Source: Atriophallophorus winterbourni (Eukaryota; Platyhelminthes; Trematoda; Plagiorchiida; Microphallidae). Taken from it: DNA of 64,000 nt. Below the pieces are notes generated by a model. That model saw only the letters and a program-made list of their open reading frames with translations, made no database searches and was not told where the DNA came from. The stretch lies in NCBI GenBank assembly GCA_013407085.1, contig JACCGJ010024175.1:1-64000 (forward strand), in the 5' to 3' direction. Positions 1 through 9,597 of this stretch are shown here, piece by piece. Every line of letters begins with the position of its first letter. Within the stretch, counting starts at the first letter, position 1. The translations under genes and the position numbers were made by a program.

Positions 1-450
1 AATAAAGCTTGCCGTATCTTGAGTCTTCTCAGAAGAATATTCAGGATTTTTACGCCCGAAACCCTACCCCGGGTAATTAACACATGTATACGTCCTGTTA
101 TGGAATATTTCATCCAAGCCTGGGTACCATGGCTGAGGAAGGATATCCAACTACTCGACAGGATTTATCATCGTGCTACAAAGTCGGTCTCTGGGTACAG
201 AAATTTGCTTTTCACAGAGCGAATGTTAAAACTAAATCAACACGATTTTACCCAAAGACGGATAGGTAGTGACCTCATGTTGTTATTCAAAATCCTGCAT
301 ACTGAAAACCATCCCCCTAAACACTTGCTAAATCCCAATGACCTTACTGGAAAACGAACACAATCAAAGGCTTTAAGCATTCCGAATTCTCGATTGGATA
401 TTCGTCGTAATTTTTTCTCTGTGAGAATTGTGCAATTGAACGTTTTTTGA
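1..450 (+). pseudogene. CR1-type LINE ORF2 fragment (reverse transcriptase C-terminal region)
   Basis: The reading frame from 19 to 450 gives 143 residues matching the region after the RT core in this window's CR1 elements. The diagnostic pieces are LLRRIFRIF, a block reading INTCIRPVMEY, a PWLRKD.. LLDRIYHRATK block and SRLDIRRNFFSVR. The same blocks recur at 3.3-3.7, 17.4-17.8, 20.6-21.2, 36.0 and 41.6 kb. The copy is cut on the left by the window edge. On the right it loses frame at the expected FSVRVCF..WNSLP block and runs into a TA microsatellite. It lacks the RT catalytic motifs and cannot work. The family copies itself by target-primed reverse transcription. Confidence 0.85.
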
Positions 451-463
451 AGACAGAAATAGT

Positions 464-474
464 AGATATATATA

Positions 475-529
<55 letters not shown>

Positions 530-535
530 TATATA
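464..535. repeat. TA-dinucleotide microsatellite
   Basis: An almost pure alternating TA tract with a few interruptions. It abuts the broken end of the CR1 fragment to its left. Confidence 0.95.
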
Positions 536-1050
536 CGCAACACTAAACATACCAAATAAAATGGAATAATAAATAGTTATCGATAAACCTGCGTTTGTTT
601 TGCGTTCCAAAAAGAGAACTAAGTGCACAGTCACCACCATGCTCATAGATAGAACAGCAAAGTTTCCATCTTACAAACAAAGCACACGTATCGATTTCGT
701 TGTTGTTAAATCCCCCCGTCCATAATCCACATTCCTTTAACTCTGAGGTCACGCATCGTGAAGAAGTAACAATGTTTTCCGCATTTTAACCGCTATATTT
801 TAATCGATGCTTGCAGTGCACAATGATCGATATTAAGTTGCATACCAATTCAAACTAGATAGGTATCCGTTGTACTATTCATATTCACCATTCAACCAAA
901 ATAATCTGAACTACAGAATCTAAATCGGCTCCTGGAAAAACACAGGTTAAATCTATGTGGAAACACAGCGCAGCTGACACCGTGCTAATTTGAATTACCA
1001 CAGGTAATGAGCTGCATGACTAGACTAGACTAGACTTCGATTCTAGACTT
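536..1050. other. Unassigned stretch
   Basis: No convincing gene, RNA or transposon signature. The only structure is a short direct repeat of TAGAC and CTTCGATT words at 1,018-1,050, just before the 257-bp tandem repeat. These words resemble the start of that repeat. Confidence 0.6.
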
Positions 1051-1121
1051 CGATTCACATTGCGCCATCCGTCTACACAAATACTAGTTCGAAACGCGAA
1101 GAGTCCAGCGGATACGCATAG

Positions 1122-1165
1122 CTGATGAGAGGCAAAAACCTCGAAAACGGTCCTGTGCTTCCGGT
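1122..1165 (+). ncRNA. Hammerhead ribozyme-like core, unit 1
   Basis: CTGATGA at 1,122-1,128 is followed by a 4-bp stem II (GAGG 1,129-1,132 with CCTC 1,139-1,142, loop CAAAAA) and GAAA at 1,143-1,146. A stem III candidate pairs the following ACGG with CCGGT at 1,161-1,165. In this unit one stem III pair is lost relative to unit 2. The base expected at position 17 is G, which hammerheads normally do not cleave, and stem I pairing next to the core is poor. The core is clear; activity is doubtful. Confidence 0.55.
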
Positions 1166-1378
1166 GAGATTTTAGCGTTTCGGAATGGTATTCTACTTCG
1201 AACTAGCCTGGGGTTGTAATAACCCTCGCGGCAACAGGCCGTTCGATCAGTTGGGGCTTAGTTTAGTCCCTTCAGCTACTTATAAAGTAGCGAGTAGACG
1301 TGAACTTCGATTCACATTGCGCCATCCGTCTACACAAATACTAGTTCGAAACGCGAAGAGTCCAGCGGATACGCATAG

Positions 1379-1422
1379 CTGATGAGAGGCAAAAACCTCG
1401 AAACCGGTCCTGTGCTTCCGGT
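1379..1422 (+). ncRNA. Hammerhead ribozyme-like core, unit 2
   Basis: CTGATGA at 1,379-1,385, stem II GAGG/CCTC (1,386-1,389 with 1,396-1,399), GAAA at 1,400-1,403. A 5-bp stem III forms from the last A of GAAA plus CCGG against CCGGT at 1,418-1,422, with loop TCCTGTGCTT. The A-U pair expected next to the cleavage site is present, but the following base is G. Stem III is better than in unit 1. Confidence 0.55.
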
Positions 1423-1701
1423 GAGATTTTAGCGTTTCGGAATGGTATTCTACTTCGAACTAGCCTGGGGTTGTAATAACCCTCGCGGCAACAGGCCGTT
1501 CGATCAGTTGGGGCTTAGTTTAGTCCCTTCAGCTACTTATAAAGTAGCGAGTAGACGCGAACTTCGATTCACATTGAAATGTAAACTTGTCCATGAAGGT
1601 ATTCCGAGCCACCAGTACCTTTCCTGTTAAAATACCACATTCCAGATGGATCATTCCGAAATACTCAACACTTAAAACAGAGAATAATAGCGAGCTGCAC
1701 C

Positions 1702-2540
1702 ATGGTGTTGAATTTTGACTACCTATGTCAAGCAGAGCGAACAAACGATAGAACAAAATTCATCAGAAAGGTATGCCTATCTAACTTATCAAACGCCCTT
1801 AGTTTGATTAACGATTTGCAAATTGAAGGCATAGGAGTAAAAGAGCAGTGGTGTAGCATTTTGACCAATCTAAACCGGGAAATCAACTCAAACTCAGCAT
1901 TCGTACCAAAACAGTGTGGAAAGGCATTCGAATTTAAAATCCGCAGTCGCACTCGGAAATGGATTAAACTGCGAAATAAGGCTTGGATAAACCATCGCCG
2001 GTTAACCACCGATGCCACATGGGAGACCTTTAGAAAACTAAGAAACCAGGTCATTAAACTTATTGCTGAAGACAAAATACAGTATCAAGCTGTCATAATG
2101 TCTAAAATGGAACGGAATCCCAAGCTTCTTTACCAGATTGTGAACAAGCAGTGTTCAGTGAAACCAGGAGTTGCGGCCTTGCGGACGCCCACTGGAATGA
2201 CCACAAATGCAGCTGACACCGCGGATGCTTTGGTAAATTATTATGCTACAGTATTTTGTCCAAAGGAAAGCGTGGATATACAAATGGATCCAGAAATAAC
2301 GCATCCTCTACCATTGGACACAATAACCATCAACAAAGAAGAGGTGCTGGGAACACTACTATCGTTGAATCCCAGAAAATCCCCTGGTTGTGATAAAATT
2401 ACCCCGAATATACTCAAGCATTGTGCACAATCTCTATGCGGACCTCTAACTCAGTTATTCTGCGAATCGTTGTCGCAAAGTGTCATACCGACTGAATGGA
2501 AATCTGGTATAATCTCCCCGATTTTCAAAGGCGTTCGGAG
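1702..2540 (+). pseudogene. CR1 ORF2, endonuclease end to RT fingers
   Basis: The frame opens inside the end of the apurinic-type endonuclease domain; FDYLCQAERTNDRTKF corresponds to FEYVCRSRRNSDKTKC in the LINE at 15.8 kb. It passes through the basic linker (RSRTRKWIKLRNKAW) into the RT N-terminal motifs, including NPRKSPGCDKITPNILK and a TEWKSGIISPIFKG block. That last block is motif 1 of CR1 RTs and breaks into another frame near 2,530. The upstream endonuclease, with its catalytic residues, is missing. Confidence 0.88.
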
Positions 2541-3566
2541 CCCGCAAATTACAGACCTGTTACTTTGTTGTCCGCCGTATCCAAGGTACTCGAAAGGATC
2601 GTGGCAAAAAAACTGAGCAAATACCTTGAGGAAAATAAGCTATTTTCGGGAGCCCAACACGGTTTTAGAAGGGGATACTCCTGCCTTACTAACCTTCTCC
2701 TTACCCTTGACGACTGGACTCGAGCAGTGGATGCTGGGGATACTATCCATGTATGTTACCTCGATATGTCGAAAGCATTTGACCGTGTAAACCACAGTAT
2801 TCTCTTGCAGAAGCTGGAACGTTGTGGTATCACTGGCAGTCTGTTAGCATGGTTAGAAAATTACCTGACTGATCGGTTTGTTCAAGTCTCTGTGGACGGT
2901 GCTCTATCGAAGTCGGTAGCCGTGACAAGTGGAGTGCCTCAGGGATCCGTCCTCGGACCAATCCTCTTCGCGCTTTATGCTAATGACATACCAGCTCTCA
3001 TCAAATGCAAGATCGTACTGTTCGCGGACGATATAAAAGTTTGGTCTAAGATAAGTAAGTCGGAAGACTGCGAACTGCTCCAGAAGGATCTGGACAACCT
3101 CCAGGCTTGGTCCCTAAAAAATCGCATATTTTTCAATTTCCAAAAGTGTCACATGTTAAACATTGGCAAATATGTGGAGTACCAGTATTTTCTTGGAACA
3201 CACAGCCTCTCGTGGACCATGGAACAAAGGGACTTGGGTGTGTTAATAAGCAACACCCTAGGGATGTCGAGCCACTGCAACTACGTCTATCGCAAAACAT
3301 CACAGAAATTGTCACTCCTAAAGAGAATTTTCGGTAGGTTCTCAAAACAGACAATTCCCTGTATTATAAATACGTACATCAGGCCCACGATGGAATATGC
3401 GGTTCAAGCATGGTCGCCATGGCTTAAAAAAGATGTTGCGACTTTGCAACGAATATATCATCGAGCTACCAAACTTGTCACTGGACTCAGCCGGAAACCC
3501 TACAATGAGCGAATCAAAACGCTGAATTTATTTGATTATCCACGTCGTCGTCTCCGAGGGATTTGA
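2526..3566 (+). pseudogene. CR1 ORF2, reverse transcriptase core
   Basis: Continues the RT after the frameshift. The first genuine family block is ANYRPVTLLSAVSKVLERI. QHGFRRGYSCLTNLL follows, then motif A as YLDMSKAFDRV, the GVPQGSVLGPILFALYAND block, and motif C as LFADDIKVW with both catalytic aspartates. The C-terminal part has LLKRIFGRFSKQ and IYHRATKLVTGL. It stops at 3,566, where a one-base slip moves the frame; the next piece (from 3,563) carries on with ILVYNILNTENHP. The catalytic core is the best preserved in the window, but the gene is split three ways. Confidence 0.9.
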
Positions 3567-3840
3567 TTCTGGTTTACAATATTTTGAATACTGAAAATCA
3601 CCCTCTACAATGCTTATTGAATCTACGGAGCTCGCATAATACAAGAGCTCACACATTTACTCTAACTGTCCCTCACTCGAGACTAAACTGCAGACGACAT
3701 TTTTTGCCGTGCGAGTTTGTTTTACTTGGAACAATCTGCCAGATAATGTTGTGAACTCACCAAACCAGCAAACTTTCAAGAGAAGCCTTGATGCCTATTT
3801 GACCCTAAACCCGTGCATTGAAGAAAACTATACATCTTAA
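3563..3840 (+). pseudogene. CR1 ORF2, C-terminal end
   Basis: Carries the last blocks of the family: ILNTENHPLQ, HSRLNCRRHF and, after another slip near 3,710, FVLLGTICQ / WNNLPDNVVNSPN-like sequence. It ends at a TAA at about 3,838-3,840, followed by the 3' UTR. Every CR1 3' fragment in the window ends in the same way. Confidence 0.8.
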
Positions 3841-4047
3841 CACCATACACCTACATTTGTTATCTCACCAATCGAAAACAATTTCTGCCCTTGGATATTT
3901 ACTTGATTTTTGAACTGCCCAGTAAGCAATCTAATCTCATTTTTGCTTGTTATATTATTCGTTGTTGTCATATTATTCTGTAGTTTTTTTGTAAAGCTAT
4001 ATGCTTTTTAGACCATTAAAATTGAGTTGAGTTGAATTGAATTGAAT

Positions 4048-4614
4048 TATATCCTATTTAAAAAGGGTATCCGAATCGATTAGCAGGATTTTGAACGCGG
4101 CCTTAATCCGGGTAACATATAAGAACTTTTCGTTTGGCTTTGGTGCGCCTTTAGTATTATCTACATTCAGACAGCTCTACGAATAGTGTTTATACAATCA
4201 AGTGTACAGATTGTTCCGTACAGACCGCCATGGACTGCCCTATGAACATTCATACGAGGATTGAAGAATACAAGCCGTGCGTTATGAAATGCGTATTGGG
4301 CATTAGTTACGGGCTCAGCATTAGCTGAACATGTCTTGGATACTGACCACAAGGTGGACTTTGACCGTTTAGATGTACTGTGGCATAGCATTAAGCCTTA
4401 AATTAAACTTATGCACGCGGAGTCAGTTGAAATCACTAAGCCTGGAACACAAGCGGTTAACAAGATAGACTGGGAGGAAATCTAGTTAGCTTTATGCGCA
4501 ATTGTCACACTTAAGCGGAGCACGTGAGCTAGACCGATTTCACACCATATTGGGTAAATAGACTGATTGATCTTGTCTTTGTCGACACCACTTGACACAC
4601 TTAGGATGTCAATA
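4048..4614. other. Unassigned stretch between two LINE 3' ends
   Basis: Lies between the tail of the plus-strand LINE and the tail of a minus-strand LINE. I see no gene, RNA or repeat I can name. Confidence 0.6.
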
Positions 4615-5050
4615 TTCAATTCAATTCAATTCAATTCAATTTAATGGTCTAAAAAGCACATAGCTTTACAAAAACCACAGAATAATATGTGAATTACAAA
4701 TAACATAATTAGTAAAACGGGGTTTGTTTGCCTACTGATTAGTTCAAGAAACACGCAAAAATACATAGAGCAGAAATTGTTTTCAACCGGTTTGATAGGG
4801 TAAATATGTATAGTTTACTTGGATGCATTAGTTCAAAGCTTTATGATGCAGAATATATTGTTTCAATGTTTGGATTGGTCAACATGAAATTGTCCAAATT
4901 CGATTTGAATATATCCAAGTTGGGTGAATGTGCAACATTACAAGGTAGGCAGTTCCAGGTAAAGCATACACGTACAGAATAAAAGTACCTTCGACAGTTT
5001 AGTCTCGAGTCAGGAATATGCTGTTTAGTGAGACGACCAATTAAATGTGC
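4615..5050 (-). mobile_element. CR1-type LINE 3' end, minus strand
   Basis: Read on the minus strand this gives the end of ORF2 (a YSVRVCFTWN block, then NVAHSPNLDIFKSNLDNF), a stop, the 3' UTR and a tail of TTGAA units. On the plus strand the tail shows as ATTCA repeats at about 4,615-4,641. The closest match in the window is the copy at 41.4-42.3 kb. It is heavily 5'-truncated. Confidence 0.85.
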
Positions 5051-5096
5051 TGGTTGTAATGGTACTTAATGGCGTTCCCCGTTCCGACTAATACCC

Positions 5097-5140
5097 TTGG
5101 CCTGACGAAGCTTCTGTGTCAGAAGTAAAACGTTAGCCAA
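5097..5140 (+). ncRNA. PLE-type hammerhead motif, isolated, with a compensatory stem I change
   Basis: TTGGC (5,097-5,101), CTGACGA (5,102-5,108), one unpaired A, stem II GCTTCTG with CAGAAGT (5,110-5,116 with 5,120-5,126, one G-U pair), then CGTTA and GCCAA (5,136-5,140). It is the same motif as in the Penelope-like element ends at 38.95 and 41.4 kb. Here stem I is TTGGC/GCCAA instead of TTGGT/ACCAA, so one pair has changed on both sides. The conserved GAAA has become AAAA (5,127-5,130), so it is probably inactive. Confidence 0.7.
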
Positions 5141-5159
5141 CAACCGCTCTAACCGAAGA

Positions 5160-5400
5160 TTAATGTATTGTGGTGCTCACATCCCCATCTCTTAAACACC
5201 ACTACCGGTTTCTGATTGTTTGTGATCGTCAGGTGGAGACAGTAAGATCAGGTTCAATGAGCTTTGAAGCAGTTGTAAAGTGGTAAACATAGTTAGACTT
5301 GTATGCCACGATGTTCAAATACAGATTCACAAAGTAATTCTTGGCCAAGCGCTCGAGACGCCTATAAAATACCGAAGTGTTGTGGTGCTCACATCCGATG
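5160..5400 (-). repeat. Dispersed copy of the 242-257-bp ribozyme repeat, minus strand
   Basis: Minus-strand match to the tandem repeat at 51.3-52.0 kb, including GTGAGCACCACA-type sequence, the ribozyme region at 5,199-5,236 and the AGAATCACAAAG-type palindrome region around 5,325. It stops at a second partial start near 5,385. Confidence 0.75.
5199..5236 (-). ncRNA. Decayed hammerhead of the 242-257-bp repeat family
   Basis: On the minus strand CCAC, CTGACGA, GAAA, CCGGTA and GTGG are all present in order, so stem I (CCAC/GTGG) and both core boxes survive. Stem II has drifted: TCAC against ATCA keeps only two of four pairs. Probably inactive. Confidence 0.6.
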
Positions 5401-5882
5401 GTTTTTCACATCTCCATTGTATGAAGACACATAAACACATTTTGCTGAAAAAGTTTGATACTAATGCTTCGCTCAACCAGACAAAAATCCAGTGAATCCG
5501 ACAATCCAGTTATTTCAATAAAATTACATTTTCTTGCGAAATGTATTAAGCAATTGAAAATTTGGAGCATGCTAAATTAGGCGTCAAACATGAATAAGAA
5601 TATGCAGTCACATGTCTGAAAGAGATATTTGCGATTGATGTTATTACGAAGCGACTCGTAAAGTCAGTTGACAGAGCTCAACGTAGCTCGTGAATTCAAA
5701 TTATTCATCGGATGTTCATCAACTGCATATCGTTGAAATGTTAGGTTGAATCCCTGTGAGTGAAAGTTTTTTGCACAAGTTAAAATCAACGATTTAATAA
5801 ATAAATTGGATCATAATGGATCATCATGTTTTCATTTTCATTGTAGAAGATGGCATTTCAAGTTGTTTTACATTTGTGTCTT
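5401..5882. other. Unassigned stretch
   Basis: AT-rich sequence with no coding or repeat signature that I recognise. Confidence 0.55.
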
Positions 5883-6226
5883 AGTTTAGGTTGCAAATGG
5901 TTGCTACGAGGAATTATCGGACCCATGAATATGTGCTGGTCGTACCCCATTCCCGCCTGAACTGTAGAAGGTATTTTTACTCTGTCCGTGTCTGTTTTAC
6001 TTGGAACAGTTTACCTTCAACCGTTGCTCACGCCACTAGCTTGCATGACTTTAAAACGAAATTAGACGAATTTTTATTGCATTATTCGTTACCAGAACAC
6101 TTATATACTGTTTAATCTCTGTTCTTATATTGTTTATACACTTAAATTTCAATTTTTACCATCCTATGGTTGTTGTTAAGCTTGTTGCTTTTTAGACCAT
6201 TAAAAACCTTGAATTAACTTGAAAAG
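5883..6226 (+). mobile_element. CR1-type LINE 3' end
   Basis: The frame 5,891-6,115 gives RNYRTHEYVLVVPHSRLNC followed by RRYFYSVRVCFTWNSLP, the last block of CR1 ORF2. After the stop come the 3' UTR and GACCATTAAAAACCTTGAA. The UTR is nearly the same as at 8,135-8,272 and 38.7-38.85 kb, so these three belong to one subfamily with an AACTTGAA-type tail. Confidence 0.85.
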
Positions 6227-6239
6227 TGAACGAGTCCCA

Positions 6240-6345
6240 CTTGTGTGCCACTGTTGTATAGGGTTCTTACAAAGAAACACGATGTTTAAATACAGAATCA
6301 CAAAGTAATTCCTGACAAAGCGCTCGAGGCGCTTATAAATGTCCA
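6240..6345 (-). repeat. Partial copy of the 242-257-bp repeat, without its ribozyme
   Basis: Minus-strand match to the part of the 51-kb repeat with the CCCTATACAACAGTGG-type promoter-like word and the AATCACAAAG palindrome. The hammerhead part is absent. Confidence 0.6.
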
Positions 6346-6699
6346 ACATTTTTTCAAGGCTAACTGAGCATGATTTTATGGCGTGCGTTATTTACACTTT
6401 TGCCTCGTGTAGAAACCCGAGAGGGCACATCAACCATTCAGGTGAAGCGTGTGTGTGTGTTCGAAGTGATTTACTACAGAAACCCGAGAAGTTAAAGGTA
6501 GACCTTACGTGCGGCGTATGTATTTATGTCAGCCAATAAGAATTGACCGTCGTACGAGTAAAATTTGACTGTTATCTGGCGTGAATGTTTTCCTCGTTTC
6601 ATGAATAAATGAAATTTTTCGTTTTTTTTATTAAAAACACGTTAAACATATAAGATTGACAGGCATACAGTTGATTCCCAATGTGAAACAAACAAGCTA
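6346..6699. other. Unassigned stretch
   Basis: A short GTGTGTGTGT tract occurs at about 6,450. Nothing else is recognised. Confidence 0.5.
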
Positions 6700-6797
6700 T
6701 CGCATAGATGGCAATTTTTCTAGATGACCTGAAGAGATAGTAAACAACCAATATTAAACTGCCTATCACCAAGCTTCTTTTCCAGAGCTTAGAACAT

Positions 6798-6807
6798 ATA
6801 TATATAG

Positions 6808-6838
<31 letters not shown>

Positions 6839-6842
6839 ATTA
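6798..6842. repeat. TA microsatellite
   Basis: Interrupted TA tract at the break point of the paralogous repeat. Confidence 0.9.
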
Positions 6843-6939
6843 CACAAGTCTTTACAGACGATGTGCCAACAAGTATACCATGAAGAGGGTACATATGAAA
6901 GAAAAATGTAGGTTCCATGGTTCTTGTTGAAGGCGACAT

Positions 6940-7490
6940 ACTACCCGGTTGCCAAGGCCGAAGTAGGGGGGTGGCTTAGGGGACCCTACCCGGAGCCTTT
7001 GACTCAAAAGTCAACCCGCAAGGCAGCGGTTTTCTTCCTTCACGAGAGCCGGTGACCATTTTGAGGGTTCTTGCGCCTCTCTTGAAGTGCCTCGGCGATT
7101 GTTCGAGTACGCCTCTCTAGCCTTTGCACGACCAGGTGCAACCTTGCAAGGCAGCAAGGATTTTTCCTCAGGGTTCACTCCCGAAGCCTTTCCCGCAATC
7201 GGGTATGCCGCAAGGCAGCGGAGGTTTGGAATAAGGGTTTTCCTTCCCTTAGATGGACTGCCCTCCCAGGCTGACGAGCTCCATCTACCCGGAGCAAACT
7301 GGTTTTGAGGCGCCAGTCATCCGCCTTCGCCCCTTCTCCTGTCAGTAGAAGCAGTTCCGCCACGTGCAGGCCAGGAGCTGGGCTTTGGTTGTCAGAGGCT
7401 GTTTGAGACGCACGCCATATGGGAGCATTTTATAGACAGTGGGAGCTCATCCCCACTGCCGCCCCCGGCTGTGACAACCTTGGAACCAAA
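6940..7490 (+). repeat. GC-rich interspersed repeat with internal GCAAGGCAGC sub-repeats
   Basis: Markedly richer in G and C than its surroundings. It contains several variants of a GCAAGGCAGC word spaced over about 250 bases, starts with CGGTTGCCAAGGCCGAAGTA and ends shortly before a TA tract. The first 100 bases match 47,148-47,245. I suspect an untranslated end of a LINE, because the second copy lies just beyond the 5' side of the RTE-like element. I cannot show this. Confidence 0.6.
7271..7301 (+). ncRNA. Possible decayed hammerhead core
   Basis: CTGACGA at 7,271-7,277 is followed by a perfect 5-bp stem (GCTCC 7,278-7,282 with GGAGC 7,291-7,295, loop ATCTACCC) and then AAAC. The GAAA box is missing its G, and no good stem III or cleavage site is seen. 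This may be chance. Confidence 0.25.
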
Positions 7491-7789
7491 TCTATATATA
7501 TATATATATAGCACTGTTCATTACATGCTAACTGTATTACCTTAACATGGTTAAGATCAGGGTGTCCGATGCGTCAGAAGTAGCTTTATATGACGTGAAT
7601 GAAAGGTTGCATTCCCTCATATATAAGTGTGCTCCTGAAAATCCCTATATAATAGATATATATTGCTCAATTTCGCCCCGCTTCCTATTTAGCATTTTTG
7701 GATATAACTTTCTTGGTTTTCATCCGATCGGTTTGATTTTTGGATAGCTATCCGAAAGCTCGCTACGTCGGATCTATTCATACAAGAAT

Positions 7790-8060
7790 CATCCATCTGC
7801 GACGTGTCTTTCTTTGTGTACGTCAATCGTGGATTTTTCTACCGTTTGTTCGTTCCTCAGTGATATACTTGATTTGCATGATGTAGCTGTGACGGACACG
7901 TTCCGAATCCCCAAATCTACGAATTATAAGGGCATCGGTCCTAAGCCCCTTAAAATAACGTTCTTGCGTAAGGATATGTTGAACACGGTCAAAACTCGTT
8001 GGGAAAATGGCCGCAGAATAATCCCGCGAGAAATTAGACTAGGTGCATCGAAACACCATA
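7790..8060 (+). pseudogene. CR1-type LINE ORF1 fragment
   Basis: The frame contains VAVTDTFRIPKSTNYKG then IGPKPLKITFLRKDM, matching the C-terminal end of ORF1 in the LINE at 14.7 kb (VVVDTFRVPFSSKY, GPKPLKITFLTSAM). ORF1 of CR1 elements encodes an RNA-binding protein. After about 8,060 the sequence passes directly to a CR1 3' UTR at 8,135, so ORF2 has been deleted. Confidence 0.75.
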
Positions 8061-8134
8061 TTGGAAAGATAGATGCACCACTAAGATCAATAGAAACACT
8101 ACCAAGTCAATCAGTTGTTGACGTGTCAGAAACA

Positions 8135-8272
8135 ATTCGTTTCCAGAACATTTATATACTGTTTAATCTATGTTCTTATATTGTTTATACACTTAAATTT
8201 CAATTTTTACCATTCTATGGTTGTTGTTAAGCTTGTTGCTTTTTAGACCATTAAAAACCTTGAATTACCTTG
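8135..8272 (+). mobile_element. CR1 3' UTR and tail
   Basis: Matches 6,095-6,226 nearly base for base, including TTTTTAGACCATTAAAAACC and an ACCTTGAA end. It stops exactly where the duplicated block begins, so the block's left edge is either a LINE insertion point or was cut by one. Confidence 0.85.
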
Positions 8273-8567
8273 AACCCACTAGCATGGTTTTGACCTAGGT
8301 CAGTGGTCGCTATGCCGACAACATTGCTGTAACCACCCAGCAACCCAATTCAACTTAACGCTGTCTAACACGCTTCACACAGCGGTCAACATGAGCAAAA
8401 GTACATTACTAACGGGGCTAATGATTAACAAATAATACATAGGCAGACCCGGTATACTCGTTCAGGGCAAGGCCATTAAAATATTGGTTAAAAGAACGCT
8501 TGAAAAGAGATAAATTTTTATTGATTACAAATTCTGGGACGCACCCAAATCGACAAGTATTTCATCT

Positions 8568-9597
8568 TCAATCGTCATCACCCACGTTAGATTCTGTTTC
8601 TTCAGATACTTCAGTTAATCCTAAAGGGGCAATCATGTAGGACGGGATCGGATTGCAGCTGCAGTCGTTCACAAAATCACGAAACTCTATTCGCAATTGA
8701 TTGAAAGCAGCTGCGGACAGCTTGCGCTCAGCCTGCTGAAGTAGCGGTTGCCAGGCTGAAACCCCGGAATGATGGGCGTAAGATGTCATTGTCTGGTCAA
8801 CATAACCTGAGGTTATTGGCAGCATTTCGTTGTAACATCTTTGCCAACGATTGAAAATGGGATAATTATCTGAAAGCCAATTGGTTAAGCGAATGAATTT
8901 CAGTAAACCCATGGAAATACCTCGTGACAAAGCGTTATCTGTTCATTCGTCATAAATATGAAATGATTGAGATTGCTCTCAGCATCAGTTTCCATAGAAC
9001 AACGGCCGGATGTATTGAGCTGGGAGCTCAAGTCGTATAACGAAATTGTGGTTTTGCGACTCGCCAGCAGCTTCCATCGCATGTTTCTTACGTCACACGG
9101 CGTGACGTATTTCCCCATCTGCGTTCGAATATAATTGCATATGTTGAACGATGGAGTATTGTTCAACAACCAAGGGGTTATCGTTGACATCTCGTCCAGT
9201 GAGAGGCGCCTATGAGTCGGTTCGTATTTAGCCATTAATAAACTAATGGGATGGTTGTGCTACAAGGAAACTCGAGAGACACCAAACCTTTCACTAGGCA
9301 ACCTTGAGATGAGTATTCTTGACCCACATCCGATCTTACGGGATTGCGTTCGACGAATTCCTCGGGAAGATGGCCGGTGTCGTCCAGCTTTTACGCATTC
9401 GTAAGTCCGGGATCTGCAAATTATCAAAGTTAAGCTAACACAAACCTGGCATTTGGTGCTGTGCTCCGAATGTAATACGACGAACCAATGGAGCTTTGAA
9501 ACCTGGAAATAGCACCTGCTGCTTCAACTAGGGATTCAAATTGTATGGGGTCGGCAACGCTTCCGAAAATTTCTGCAAAAACCTGAACTAGCGACAT
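8568..9597 (-). pseudogene. Mutator-like transposase A, copy 1 (internal deletion, DDE and SWIM lost)
   Basis: Minus-strand transposase remnant. The likely start is the Met at 9,597 (MSLVQVFAEIF). The N-terminal part reads SSYYIRSTAPNAR. A short intron with GT near 9,445 and AG near 9,414 leads to SRTYECVKAGRHRPSSRG and, after a stop, HNHPISLL. This is a FAR1-like Cys/His module followed by a LSLDEM..ITPWLL helix block. Near 8,930 the frame jumps to RLTNWLSDNYPIF and the C-terminal tail. The catalytic DDE domain and SWIM finger are therefore deleted. The other copy (55.4-56.9 kb) keeps the SWIM part. The family moves by cut-and-paste. Confidence 0.8.
9414..9445 (-). other. Putative short intron in transposase A
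   Basis: On the minus strand a GCCAG/GTTTGT donor and a TAATTTGCAG/ATCCC acceptor lie about 32 bases apart. Removing it joins the YYIRSTAPNAR block to the SRTYECVKAG block, in the order seen without interruption in transposase B. The length is short even for flatworms, so it could instead be an indel. Confidence 0.45.

Larger units (their letters stand above)
1051..1578 (+). repeat. 257-bp tandem repeat (two full units plus the start of a third) with hammerhead-like cores
   Basis: The word CGATTCACATTG recurs at 1,051, 1,308 and 1,565, an exact 257-bp period. The first two units are nearly identical. The third stops after about 14 bases and joins CR1 sequence at about 1,579. Each unit carries a hammerhead-like core (separate entries). 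Each also has a GTTCGATCA word resembling a Pol III box B, and a preceding TAGCC-type word that could be a weak box A. Size, tandem layout and ribozyme core fit a SINE- or retrozyme-like repeat. I see no protein in it. Confidence 0.85.
1579..4047 (+). mobile_element. CR1-type LINE, 5'-truncated, with 3' tail
   Basis: A 5'-truncated CR1-clade non-LTR retrotransposon. It runs from the last part of the endonuclease domain through reverse transcriptase to a 3' UTR. That UTR contains the family's GACCATTAAAATTGA word and ends in a run of TTGAG/TTGAA units at 4,022-4,047. The same 3' end closes other copies at 42.3 and 51.3 kb. The left end abuts the 257-bp tandem repeat. Coding parts are given separately. 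At least two frameshifts make it inactive. Confidence 0.9.
6700..7660. repeat. Repeat paralogous to 52.74-53.46 kb, split by an insertion
   Basis: The stretch 6,700-6,850 matches 52,750-52,860 almost base for base, and both enter a TA tract. The stretch 7,511-7,660 matches 53,130-53,455, including a VSDASEVALY.VNERLH reading frame. Between the two halves this copy holds a GC-rich 0.55-kb insert, while the other copy holds a TIR element. I do not know the parent; it may be an old transposon or a duplicated piece of host DNA. Confidence 0.7.

Noticed and set aside
344..646. Minus-strand reading frames rich in Tyr-Ile repeats
   Set aside because: They are translations of the TA microsatellite. 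The same applies to frames at 6,599-6,847, 34,792-35,073, 52,891-53,145 and 52,917-53,135.
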